Assembly (NCBI GenBank): GCA_021850835.1
Contig: JAJZKS010000098.1
Coordinates: 1-6,505, forward strand
DNA length: 6,505 nt
From: Thermoplasmata archaeon
Lineage (GTDB): Archaea; Thermoplasmatota; Thermoplasmata; Thermoplasmatales; Thermoplasmataceae
Direction of reading: 5' to 3'
Numbering within the stretch: the stretch's first letter is position 1; each line of letters begins with the position of its first letter. Made by a program: the position numbers and the translations under genes. Below the pieces are notes generated by a model. The model was not told the origin of the DNA and searched no databases. It saw nothing but the letters and a program-made list of their open reading frames with translations. Of this stretch, positions 1 to 5,601 are shown piece by piece.

Positions 1-1190
1 TGTTCATGGTTCCGTTCAACTACTTTGGAATAAGGGCATTTGGAAGGTCCACGGTAATTTTCGGGATCGTTAAGCTGTTCTTCTTCATTGCAGTGGGCAT
101 TGGCCTTGCTGCCCTTGTGTACAAAGGCGCGAACCTCACCGCATATGGCGGCTTCCTGCCCTTCGGGTTCTCAGGGGTGTTCCTTGCAATACCATTTGCA
201 ATGTTTGCCTTCGGTGGGATAAGGGTTCTCCCGGACTATGCGGAGGAATCCAAGAAGTTCCGGAAACTGCCGCTAGCCATCATCATTGTGGTTATTGGCC
301 AGCTTTTAATCTATCTTTTCCTTGACTGGGTCTTTGTCACTGGCATAGACTGGAACAGGCTGGGGATACCAGTGGGAAGCTGGTCAGGAGTAGGGGCAAT
401 ATCAGGCAACCCATTCATCACCATTGCACACAGCTACAATTCCACCCTGATTCTGGTCTTCACAATAATCATCGGTATCATCGGCCCGTTCATTGTGGGC
501 TACATATACCTGGGAGGCGGTTCAAGGATTCTCTTTGCACAGGGCAGGACAAGGATCATGCCCAATATCATGAAATATGTCCACAAGAAGTACTCTGTTC
601 CATACTGGGCCCTTCTCATACTTGCCCTCATAGGAGGGATCCTGGCATTCGTTTCCGCTCCGATCCCGAGCATATATGGGTTGATTGAGGATGCAGTGGT
701 TGCAGGATACCTGGGCTTTGCAGTGAACCCGGTTGCCCTTGTGGTATCAAGAAGGCAGGGAGCCACGAGATTCAGGATCCCGGGCGGAATAATCATCGCA
801 CCCATTGCATTCATCTCTGCGTCCCTCATCATATTCTGGAGCGGTTGGACAACAGTAAACTATGCAGTTGCCATCCTGACTGTTGGAGTTGTCATATTCG
901 GGCTTATACTTCCCCTGGTGAGGAACACCTACAGAAGAGATTTCAAGCACGTAGCAAACTCACTGTGGTACATTCTCTACATTGTCTTCATGCTCGGCAT
1001 GACGTACATTGGAAGCGATGGTGCCCTGAACATCCTCGGCTTCTATGAGGCAACAGCAGTGGTCGTCATAGTGTCAGTTGCAGTATTCTTCCCCTTTGGT
1101 GTCCTGTCAGGGCTCAAGCAGAAGATGGACAACCCCGACTATGCAACCATCTCAGAAGTGGAAGAGGGAGAGCCCATAGTCCTTACTTAA
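1..1190 (+). CDS. APC-superfamily amino-acid permease, C-terminal part (5' end outside window)
   Basis: This is an integral membrane transporter, most likely importing amino acids or amines by cation symport or exchange. The visible part has about 394 residues with roughly ten hydrophobic segments (near residues 17-40, 53-74, 88-110, 150-170, 198-217, 222-245, 262-280, 284-304, 318-338 and 346-368, counted from the Met codon at base 6). APC hallmarks are the FAFGGIRVLPDYAEESKKF stretch after the second visible helix, resembling the TM6 region of the family, and the loop GGSRILFAQGRTRIMP followed by a basic segment and a Pro-Tyr-Trp helix start. The reading frame is open to the left edge (Phe codon at 3-5) and the protein begins mid-fold, so Met at base 6 is internal and roughly four helices are missing. 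The tail is short, acidic and probably cytoplasmic. The substrate cannot be told from sequence. The family call is firm. Confidence 0.9.
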   Translation, partial: FMVPFNYFGIRAFGRSTVIFGIVKLFFFIAVGIGLAALVYKGANLTAYGGFLPFGFSGVFLAIPFAMFAFGGIRVLPDYAEESKKFRKLPLAIIIVVIGQLLIYLFLDWVFVTGIDWNRLGIPVGSWSGVGAISGNPFITIAHSYNSTLILVFTIIIGIIGPFIVGYIYLGGGSRILFAQGRTRIMPNIMKYVHKKYSVPYWALLILALIGGILAFVSAPIPSIYGLIEDAVVAGYLGFAVNPVALVVSRRQGATRFRIPGGIIIAPIAFISASLIIFWSGWTTVNYAVAILTVGVVIFGLILPLVRNTYRRDFKHVANSLWYILYIVFMLGMTYIGSDGALNILGFYEATAVVVIVSVAVFFPFGVLSGLKQKMDNPDYATISEVEEGEPIVLT

Positions 1191-1202
1191 ATTTCTTTAA
1201 AA

Positions 1203-1220
1203 TATTTTTTCCACTTTTTT
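1203..1220 (+). terminator. T-rich transcription terminator of the permease gene
   Basis: Two runs of six T (1205-1210 and 1215-1220) lie 15-30 bases past the permease stop codon, within an A/T-rich stretch. Archaeal RNA polymerase terminates mainly at such T tracts without needing a hairpin, and no stable stem is visible here. On the opposite strand the same bases are A-rich, so this element would not stop the converging oxidoreductase transcript. The remaining bases to 1262 hold no gene. Confidence 0.65.
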
Positions 1221-1262
1221 ATTATTATCAGAGTTTCAGTATTTTGGCCTCCGATTGAAGTC

Positions 1263-2471
1263 TCAGTATATTGTTCCTATATCCTCATATCTGGACTTTA
1301 TCATTTCCCCGCTGCTGAATCGCCCCATTGAAAAATGTGCCCAGTCAAACAATGACTTTTCCGGAGCCTGGCCCGTTGCCATGTCTGAAACTATCTTTCC
1401 ATATGCAGGAGACAGCTTGAAGCCGTGCCCGCTGAGGCCCGCAATGGCGTAGATGTTATCAAGTCCAATAGGGGATAGGGAATCTATGATTGCCTGCCCG
1501 TCCGGAGTCATATCATACAAGCCTGTAAGGGTGGACACAAGGGTAGCCTTCTCCATGGATGGAAGCGTCTCAGTGAGTATTTCCAGATGTTTCTCCACAT
1601 AGTCGTCTTCTGCGGCCTCCGGAATCGGCTCGTCCGGGTCAACAGCCTTTTCATCCAGTTTTGGATCGAGGCTCCCCACCGCAGTAAGGGATGTGCCTTC
1701 CATCTTGTAGTAAGACAGGTGCCTGGGGTCCCAGAGGGTCGGGCGGATTCCCCTGTACTCCTCCGGCCTCCTGAGATAAATGATGCCGTGCAGCGAAGCA
1801 TGGATGGGCAGCAGATGGCTCTTTGAAATGCCCGATGCAGAGAGGAGGCTGTTTGTCCATACATTTGCTGCCAGAATTATCTTTGAGGCACGCATTTTGC
1901 CCCCGCCAGCCAGTTCGGCTTCAGCGCCTTCTTTCCGGGATTCCACGGAGGCAACCGATTTCTTTGGAATGAACTGTGCCCCCAGTTCCCTCGCCTTGTC
2001 CGCAAATGAATTGGATGTTGCCACAGGATCGGCATACCCGCTCTCAGGCTCGTAACATATGTACTCGTAACCATCCAGGTTCACGTCGTGGAAATATTCC
2101 CTGACCTTTTTCACATCAATTTCAGGTTCGTCCACACCAATTGACCTCAGCATCCCAACATTTTCCCTGGCCACATCCTTATAGTTCCTGCCAAAAGGAA
2201 AGATCATCCCCGTCCTGGTGAATCCTGAGTATCCGATCTTCTGGAAATCTCTGAAAATGTTCTGGGAGTAAAGGGCCATCCTTGCAATGAGCTCATTGCT
2301 GTAGTGTGTCCTCACAAGTGCACTTGATTTGCCGGTGTTTCCGGCCGCAATGCCTCCCCTGTCCACTACGGCAACCTTCTTGCCCATTAAAGCGAGGTGG
2401 TAAGCTATGCTTGTGCCAGTGGAACCGGCCCCAATTATGAGAAAATCGTAGTCCCCGGAAGACACGTTCAT
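1263..2471 (-). CDS. FAD-dependent oxidoreductase, DAO family (sarcosine oxidase/amine dehydrogenase-like)
   Basis: This is a 402-residue flavoprotein that probably oxidises a secondary amine or amino acid (sarcosine, dimethylglycine, proline or D-amino-acid type); the exact substrate is not readable. The N-terminal Rossmann motif is clear: LIIGAGSTGTSIAYHLA at residues 11-27, then KKVAVVDRG with acidic D37 closing strand beta-2 for the FAD ribose. A TGKSSALVRTHYSN stretch (about 46-59) matches the region after the dinucleotide motif in sarcosine oxidase-like proteins. Near the C-terminus, GLSGHGFKLSPAYG is the typical second FAD-contacting segment of the DAO fold. There is no signal peptide, so it is cytosolic. 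The frame stays open upstream to a TTG at 2567, but I chose the ATG at 2471: the added 32 residues do not look like family sequence, and a TATA-like element lies inside them, about 28 bases before this ATG. It diverges from the serine hydrolase gene and converges on the permease gene, so joint use with the permease is only a guess. Confidence 0.85.
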   Translation of the reverse strand: MNVSSGDYDFLIIGAGSTGTSIAYHLALMGKKVAVVDRGGIAAGNTGKSSALVRTHYSNELIARMALYSQNIFRDFQKIGYSGFTRTGMIFPFGRNYKDVARENVGMLRSIGVDEPEIDVKKVREYFHDVNLDGYEYICYEPESGYADPVATSNSFADKARELGAQFIPKKSVASVESRKEGAEAELAGGGKMRASKIILAANVWTNSLLSASGISKSHLLPIHASLHGIIYLRRPEEYRGIRPTLWDPRHLSYYKMEGTSLTAVGSLDPKLDEKAVDPDEPIPEAAEDDYVEKHLEILTETLPSMEKATLVSTLTGLYDMTPDGQAIIDSLSPIGLDNIYAIAGLSGHGFKLSPAYGKIVSDMATGQAPEKSLFDWAHFSMGRFSSGEMIKSRYEDIGTIY

Positions 2472-2494
2472 GGCAAACAAAGCTACGGTGATGG

Positions 2495-2503
2495 TAATAA
2501 ATT
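2495..2503 (-). promoter_or_regulatory. TATA-like promoter element of the FAD oxidoreductase gene
   Basis: On the minus strand these bases read AATTTATTA, centred about 28 bases before the ATG at 2471. No Shine-Dalgarno match precedes that ATG. This spacing fits a leaderless or nearly leaderless transcript and supports the internal ATG over the upstream TTG at 2567. Confidence 0.5.
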
Positions 2504-2550
2504 CTGTGATGCGGTGAAATATGTACTTTCCAGATGCAAGAAAAAGATTG

Positions 2551-2557
2551 TAATAAT
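2551..2557 (+). promoter_or_regulatory. possible TATA-like element of the serine hydrolase gene
   Basis: The plus strand reads TAATAAT about 29-35 bases before the ATG at 2586, which would put the transcript start a few bases upstream of that codon. The match to an archaeal TATA box is only fair. An operator-like inverted repeat (2556-2568) overlaps its downstream edge. Confidence 0.35.
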
Positions 2558-2568
2558 TGCAAAGCAAT
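2556..2568. promoter_or_regulatory. operator-like inverted repeat, ATTGC-AAA-GCAAT
   Basis: This is a perfect 5+3+5 base palindrome in the 114-base region between two divergent genes. It lies between the presumed TATA element and the start of the serine hydrolase gene, where a bound repressor would block transcription. It is about 85 bases upstream of the FAD oxidoreductase start. Being short and A/T-rich, it could occur by chance, and no regulator gene is visible in the window. Confidence 0.3.
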
Positions 2569-2585
2569 ACTTCACCTGAGTTAAA

Positions 2586-3965
2586 ATGGCAAAGGCTTCT
2601 TCTACCGTAATGACGCAGGGCAAAATCCTCCGGCTCAACCAGTATGTTTCAAAGGCAATGCAGAAGGGAGGTGTTCCTGCACTCTCCCTTACGTTGGCCT
2701 TGAATGGAAGGGCAATATTCTCAAGAGGATATGGCAGGAGAGACCTTGAAAGCGGTAAGCCTGCAACTAGCGACACACTCTATGGAGTAGGGTCGATAAC
2801 CAAATCTGTTACTTCGATGTGCATACTTTCCCTTGAAAAGCAGGGACTTCTGAAGACCTCAGCGCCTGTTACCGATTACCTGGAGGATTTCAGGGTCGAT
2901 GAATACGCAGCGAAGACCACACTATCGCACCTGATGTACCACTCCAGCGGGATTGCCTCAGTAAACGCGGCAGAGATTGTGCTTTTCAGGGACCTTGGAA
3001 GGGATACCACCAACATTCCAATAGAAACCATGGATGATTTTATGGACTTCCTCAACGGGGCCTCCTCTGAGAGGCACAGCCCTCCTGGGAAGAAATTCAT
3101 GTATTGGAATGAAGGTTATACGCTCCTGGGCAGGGTCATTGAGAAAGTCACGGGAAAGCCATATGCACAGTGCGTCAGGGAAATGCTGCTCACGCCCCTT
3201 GACATGAAGAGAAGCACCTTCAACGGAATTGAAGCGCTAAAGGACGTAGACCATGCGACCCCTTACATAAGAAAGGACGGCGAACTGGTTCCCGCAGGCA
3301 TATCGGACCACCAGACAGTTCTGGCGCCTGGTGGGCTCATTACATCATCTGATGAACTGTCAAGATATGTTTCCCTCTGGACAGGAGGGAACAGGGGCCT
3401 CATTGAACCCAGCATATTGAAGGAATCCATAAAACCGAGGTTCACCGTTGAAGAAAACGGCCCATACGGGAAATCACATTACGGTTATGGCTGGAGCATA
3501 CAGGATGATTTCCTCGGGCACAGGATAGTGCAACATGCCGGCGCAGTTGGCGCCTCATCCGGGTTTGTAGGATTCCTGGAAGATTATGGTGTTTCGGTAT
3601 CCATTGGCGCAAATGTATCAGAGGCCCCCAATTCCAGGATTGGTCTTTACGCACTTTCACTGTTCATTGAAGGTTCGGGTCCTGAGGATCTGCCATTCGT
3701 GAAGCATGAGAAGCTGAAGGATGAGCTCATAGGCATGTATGGAGATTACAGGGATTTCAGTTCCCTCATCATAAGTGAAGGGTCAACAGGGAACCTCACC
3801 CTGGAACTGAGGAGCGACGAATATAACATAGCAGTTCCCGTCATAATGGACAATGACGAAGTCTTCATTTACATGGATAATGAGAAGATGCCCATTGAAA
3901 TAAGGAAATCAAAAGACAATAAGCTGGAGATTTTCCTGGAACGGCACAGGTTTGTGAAGAAATGA
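2586..3965 (+). CDS. Serine hydrolase, class C beta-lactamase/penicillin-binding-protein fold (Beta-lactamase family)
   Basis: This 459-residue serine hydrolase probably acts as an esterase, amidase or D-aminopeptidase-type enzyme. Archaea lack murein, so a true penicillin-binding role is unlikely. The three catalytic motifs of the fold are present in order: S70-I-T-K73 (S-x-x-K, nucleophile and base), Y173-W-N175 (Y-x-N) and H317-A-G319, which takes the place of the K-T-G motif as in many esterase and peptidase members. Supporting blocks are HLMYHSSGI (115-123), the GYTLLGRVIEKVTGKPY region (177-193) and the LAPGGLITSSDEL block (246-258). Residues from about 375 to the end look like a separate beta-rich C-terminal domain of the kind often appended in this family. 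No signal peptide or anchor is visible, so the enzyme is probably cytosolic. The first ATG is used because an in-frame stop lies 9 bases upstream; Met9 (base 2610) is a possible alternative. The gene ends 7 bases from the converging UPF0179 stop codon. Confidence 0.88.
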   Translation: MAKASSTVMTQGKILRLNQYVSKAMQKGGVPALSLTLALNGRAIFSRGYGRRDLESGKPATSDTLYGVGSITKSVTSMCILSLEKQGLLKTSAPVTDYLEDFRVDEYAAKTTLSHLMYHSSGIASVNAAEIVLFRDLGRDTTNIPIETMDDFMDFLNGASSERHSPPGKKFMYWNEGYTLLGRVIEKVTGKPYAQCVREMLLTPLDMKRSTFNGIEALKDVDHATPYIRKDGELVPAGISDHQTVLAPGGLITSSDELSRYVSLWTGGNRGLIEPSILKESIKPRFTVEENGPYGKSHYGYGWSIQDDFLGHRIVQHAGAVGASSGFVGFLEDYGVSVSIGANVSEAPNSRIGLYALSLFIEGSGPEDLPFVKHEKLKDELIGMYGDYRDFSSLIISEGSTGNLTLELRSDEYNIAVPVIMDNDEVFIYMDNEKMPIEIRKSKDNKLEIFLERHRFVKK

Positions 3966-4002
3966 GAAAAGGTTACTGGAGGTTGACTGAGACCTTTCTC
4001 AT
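3962..4002. terminator. stem-loop across two convergent stop codons, possible bidirectional terminator
   Basis: ATGAGAAAAGGT (3962-3973) can pair with ACCTTTCTCAT (3992-4002), giving an 11-bp stem with one bulged A around an 18-base loop. The structure covers the TGA of the serine hydrolase gene, the TAA of the UPF0179 gene and the last codons of the latter. Being an inverted repeat, it can form in either transcript. Weak T-rich tracts follow on both strands. Archaeal termination usually relies on T tracts, so a role in termination or in protecting 3' ends is inference. Confidence 0.4.
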
Positions 4003-4410
4003 GTCATACCCCTTTGGGCAATCCAGCTTTTCCTCAACCTTGTTTATGACTCCCCTTATGCCCTCCCTCATGTGGACAAGGTTGCATTTTTCAATGTTGG
4101 GGCAGGTGTAATGGTCACATTCCATTGACTTGAATGTAACAGAGGAACCTTCCTGCAGCTTTTTCCCATACTGCATGTTCATAATTTCTGGAACTTCCTC
4201 CACTTCCACGGTGGAAACCCTGTCCTTGTTGAACACAAAGCATGGGTTCTCCTTCTCCCTGACCTTGAGAACTCTGTAGGTCCTACCAGGATCAAGATTG
4301 AAGCATACATTCTTTATCCTGCATTCTGAACAGCCGACAAGCGGACCCACGAACGTGAATTCTAGGCCTTCTCTTGCAAGGTCTACTCCGATAAGCGATA
4401 TTTTAGCCAT
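3973..4410 (-). CDS. UPF0179 family cysteine-rich archaeal protein, function unknown
   Basis: This is a 145-residue soluble protein of the UPF0179 family, recognised by its start (MAKISLIGVDLAREG), the GCSECRIKNVCFNLDPGRTYRV block and the EVEEVPE segment. Its function is not established. It has eight cysteines in two sets: C27-x2-C30-x5-C36-x20-C57, and C98-x4-C103-x5-C109-x21-C131. Such spacing suggests two metal sites (zinc or iron-sulfur), although no ligand can be assigned from sequence alone. The frame is open to an ATG at 4464, but those extra 18 codons overlap the end of egsA and do not resemble the family. The start at 4410 gives the usual length and leaves a 13-base gap after egsA. 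A GGTG 8 bases before this ATG is a weak ribosome binding site. Same strand and close spacing suggest co-transcription with egsA. Confidence 0.85.
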   Translation of the reverse strand: MAKISLIGVDLAREGLEFTFVGPLVGCSECRIKNVCFNLDPGRTYRVLKVREKENPCFVFNKDRVSTVEVEEVPEIMNMQYGKKLQEGSSVTFKSMECDHYTCPNIEKCNLVHMREGIRGVINKVEEKLDCPKGYDMRKVSVNLQ

Positions 4411-4422
4411 GGTGCGTGCACC
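4411..4422 (-). promoter_or_regulatory. weak ribosome binding site inside a small inverted repeat
   Basis: Between the egsA stop and the UPF0179 ATG the minus strand reads GGTGCACGCACC. Its GGTG matches part of the archaeal Shine-Dalgarno sequence and lies 8 bases before the ATG. The same GGTG can pair with the CACC next to the start codon (4-bp stem, 4-base loop). Leaderless initiation is impossible for a second gene of a transcript, so a ribosome binding site or translational coupling is expected here. Confidence 0.4.
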
Positions 4423-4423
4423 A

Positions 4424-5482
4424 TTAGATGATTCCTGTGATTTCGAGTGCTTTTTCTGAGGCATTTAAACTGATGTCCTTTTCACCTAGTATAGTGTACC
4501 TTTCCGGCCTTATTGAGTGTGCTGTCGACAGTGCCTTTATCATTACAGAATCGGGTATCCTGTAGTCCTTTGCCTTAATGGAAAGGCCCATTCTGCTGTA
4601 TGCTGAGGCAAGCATCTGCCAGTCTCCGCCGTGGAGGAACATGGAAACAACCGAACCCATAGCGCACTGCTCGCCATGGATAGATTCACCAGGATTGGCC
4701 ATTTCGAGGGCATGCGCAATAAGATGCTCACTGCCGCTTGCGGGCCTGGATGACCCTGCGATTGCCATTGCGGTTCCTGAGGCAAGAATCTGCTTGGTTA
4801 CTAGCCATACCGATTCTTCCACCCCCTCAAGGACCATGTGGCTCTTCTCAAGGAGTTCCCTTGCTGCATACTCTGATATTGCAGCAGAGCTGGAACTGTA
4901 TTCCTCGCCATGGAGGCGGCTGGAAAGTTTCCAGTCGAGAAGTGCTGTGAGGTTTGATATCACATCTGCAGCACCTGCTTTCAGGTACTTGAATGGAGCC
5001 CTTGAAAGTATTGCGGTATCTGCAATGATGGCAATCGGCATTGAGGCTTCCTGTGAAAGGGTTGAGCCTGTCCTTCTAATGGATGCCCTGGGGGATGCAA
5101 TCCCGTCATGGCTTGGAGTTGTTGGTACACTAACAAATGGAACGTTAAAATCATATGCCGTTTTCTTGGCGAGGTCAATCTTGGTTCCTCCGCCTGCGCC
5201 AATGATGAGCCCGGCACCGAGCTCCTTGGCAAGAGACTCTATCTTCTCAAGATTCTCTGTGTTTGCACGGTCAGTCCTGATTACATGGACATCATATCCG
5301 GCATCATGGAGTATGGATTCAACCTCCTTTCCAGCGAGGTCGTATGTAATATTTCCTGTGACAATGACAATGGAACCGGACCGCATATATCTGGCCACCA
5401 CGGGTACAATATTTGGCAGAACCCCGTGCCCCACATATACATCCCTGGGGAATTGCATGGTCCTGAATTTTTCAAATTCCAT
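4424..5482 (-). CDS. egsA: sn-glycerol-1-phosphate dehydrogenase [NAD(P)+]
   Basis: This cytosolic enzyme reduces dihydroxyacetone phosphate to sn-glycerol 1-phosphate, the backbone of archaeal ether lipids. The 352-residue length is normal for the family. The opening MQFPRDVYVGHGVL block matches archaeal G1PDH. The nucleotide-binding signature GAGGGTKIDLAKKTAY lies at residues 95-110, followed by the PFVSVPTTPSHDGIASPRAS block (115-134), which is strongly diagnostic. The presumed zinc ligands of this dehydrogenase fold are all present: D173 in GAADVISN, H253 in GSEHLIAH and H269 in SIHGEQ. Nothing is missing. A consensus TATA box centred about 26 bases before the ATG, with no Shine-Dalgarno sequence, indicates a leaderless start at 5482. 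The gene has its own promoter after the asparaginase gene and probably carries UPF0179 as a second cistron. Confidence 0.96.
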   Translation of the reverse strand: MEFEKFRTMQFPRDVYVGHGVLPNIVPVVARYMRSGSIVIVTGNITYDLAGKEVESILHDAGYDVHVIRTDRANTENLEKIESLAKELGAGLIIGAGGGTKIDLAKKTAYDFNVPFVSVPTTPSHDGIASPRASIRRTGSTLSQEASMPIAIIADTAILSRAPFKYLKAGAADVISNLTALLDWKLSSRLHGEEYSSSSAAISEYAARELLEKSHMVLEGVEESVWLVTKQILASGTAMAIAGSSRPASGSEHLIAHALEMANPGESIHGEQCAMGSVVSMFLHGGDWQMLASAYSRMGLSIKAKDYRIPDSVMIKALSTAHSIRPERYTILGEKDISLNASEKALEITGII

Positions 5483-5503
5483 TCAAGAAGCATATTTTAC
5501 TGC

Positions 5504-5516
5504 TTTATAAACCTTA
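5504..5516 (-). promoter_or_regulatory. TATA box and BRE-like promoter of egsA
   Basis: The palindromic octamer TTTATAAA (5504-5511) is a consensus archaeal TATA box. Its centre lies about 26 bases before the egsA ATG, which places the transcript start at or next to the A of that codon. The minus-strand bases just upstream read TAAGG, purine-rich like a BRE, while the other flank is not, so the complex should face egsA. Confidence 0.75.
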
Positions 5517-5522
5517 AGACTG

Positions 5523-5533
5523 CTGTCTGACAG
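5523..5533. promoter_or_regulatory. operator-like palindrome upstream of the egsA TATA box
   Basis: CTGTC-T-GACAG is a perfect 11-base palindrome starting 12 bases upstream of the TATA box with respect to egsA. A protein bound there would sit where archaeal activators commonly bind. It is short, and no cognate regulator is encoded in the window. Confidence 0.25.
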
Positions 5534-5601
5534 ATGTTTTTGTCGGCACAATACGGACATTGTATTATGGCTCTTCCGGCATGTGAAATAGAACCAACTA
5601 T

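Larger units (their letters stand above)
5500..5601 (-). pseudogene. possible remnant of a small CxxCx5C protein (no start codon)
   Basis: Directly after the asparaginase TGA the same frame stays open for 34 codons, ending at a TAA (5499-5497). Its second half reads QCPYCADKNICQTAVLRFI, a C-x2-C-x5-C motif typical of zinc or iron-sulfur sites. There is no ATG, GTG or TTG in this frame after the TGA. An ATG does exist at 5582 in another frame, but it meets a stop after five codons; one extra base before the ATA-ATA codons would join it to the cysteine motif as a 28-30 residue protein. The egsA TATA box sits inside the last codons. It may be a decayed gene, a sequencing deletion or chance. Confidence 0.25.

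Noticed and set aside
1233..1272. imperfect direct repeat, GTTTCAGTATTTT and GTCTCAGTATATT
   Set aside because: Two A/T-rich 13-mers with 11 matches; the second overlaps the end of the oxidoreductase coding sequence. No further copies seen, so probably chance.
2472..2567. 32-residue N-terminal extension of the FAD oxidoreductase from a TTG at 2567
   Set aside because: The added residues do not match the family, which starts just before the GxGxxG strand. A TATA-like element and an intergenic palindrome lie in or at the edge of this stretch, and the ATG at 2471 fits a leaderless start.
4411..4464. 18-residue extension of UPF0179 from an ATG at 4464
   Set aside because: It overlaps the end of egsA in another frame, and UPF0179 proteins begin at the MAKISLIG-type segment.
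4578..5510. 310-codon open frame on the plus strand, antisense to egsA
   Set aside because: It lies almost wholly opposite a gene with intact catalytic residues, has no recognisable domain, and is explained by the codon bias of egsA.
5548..5563. inverted repeat ACAAT-6-ATTGT in the asparaginase-egsA gap
   Set aside because: A 5-bp A/T-rich stem with no T tract after it on either strand; too weak to call a terminator.
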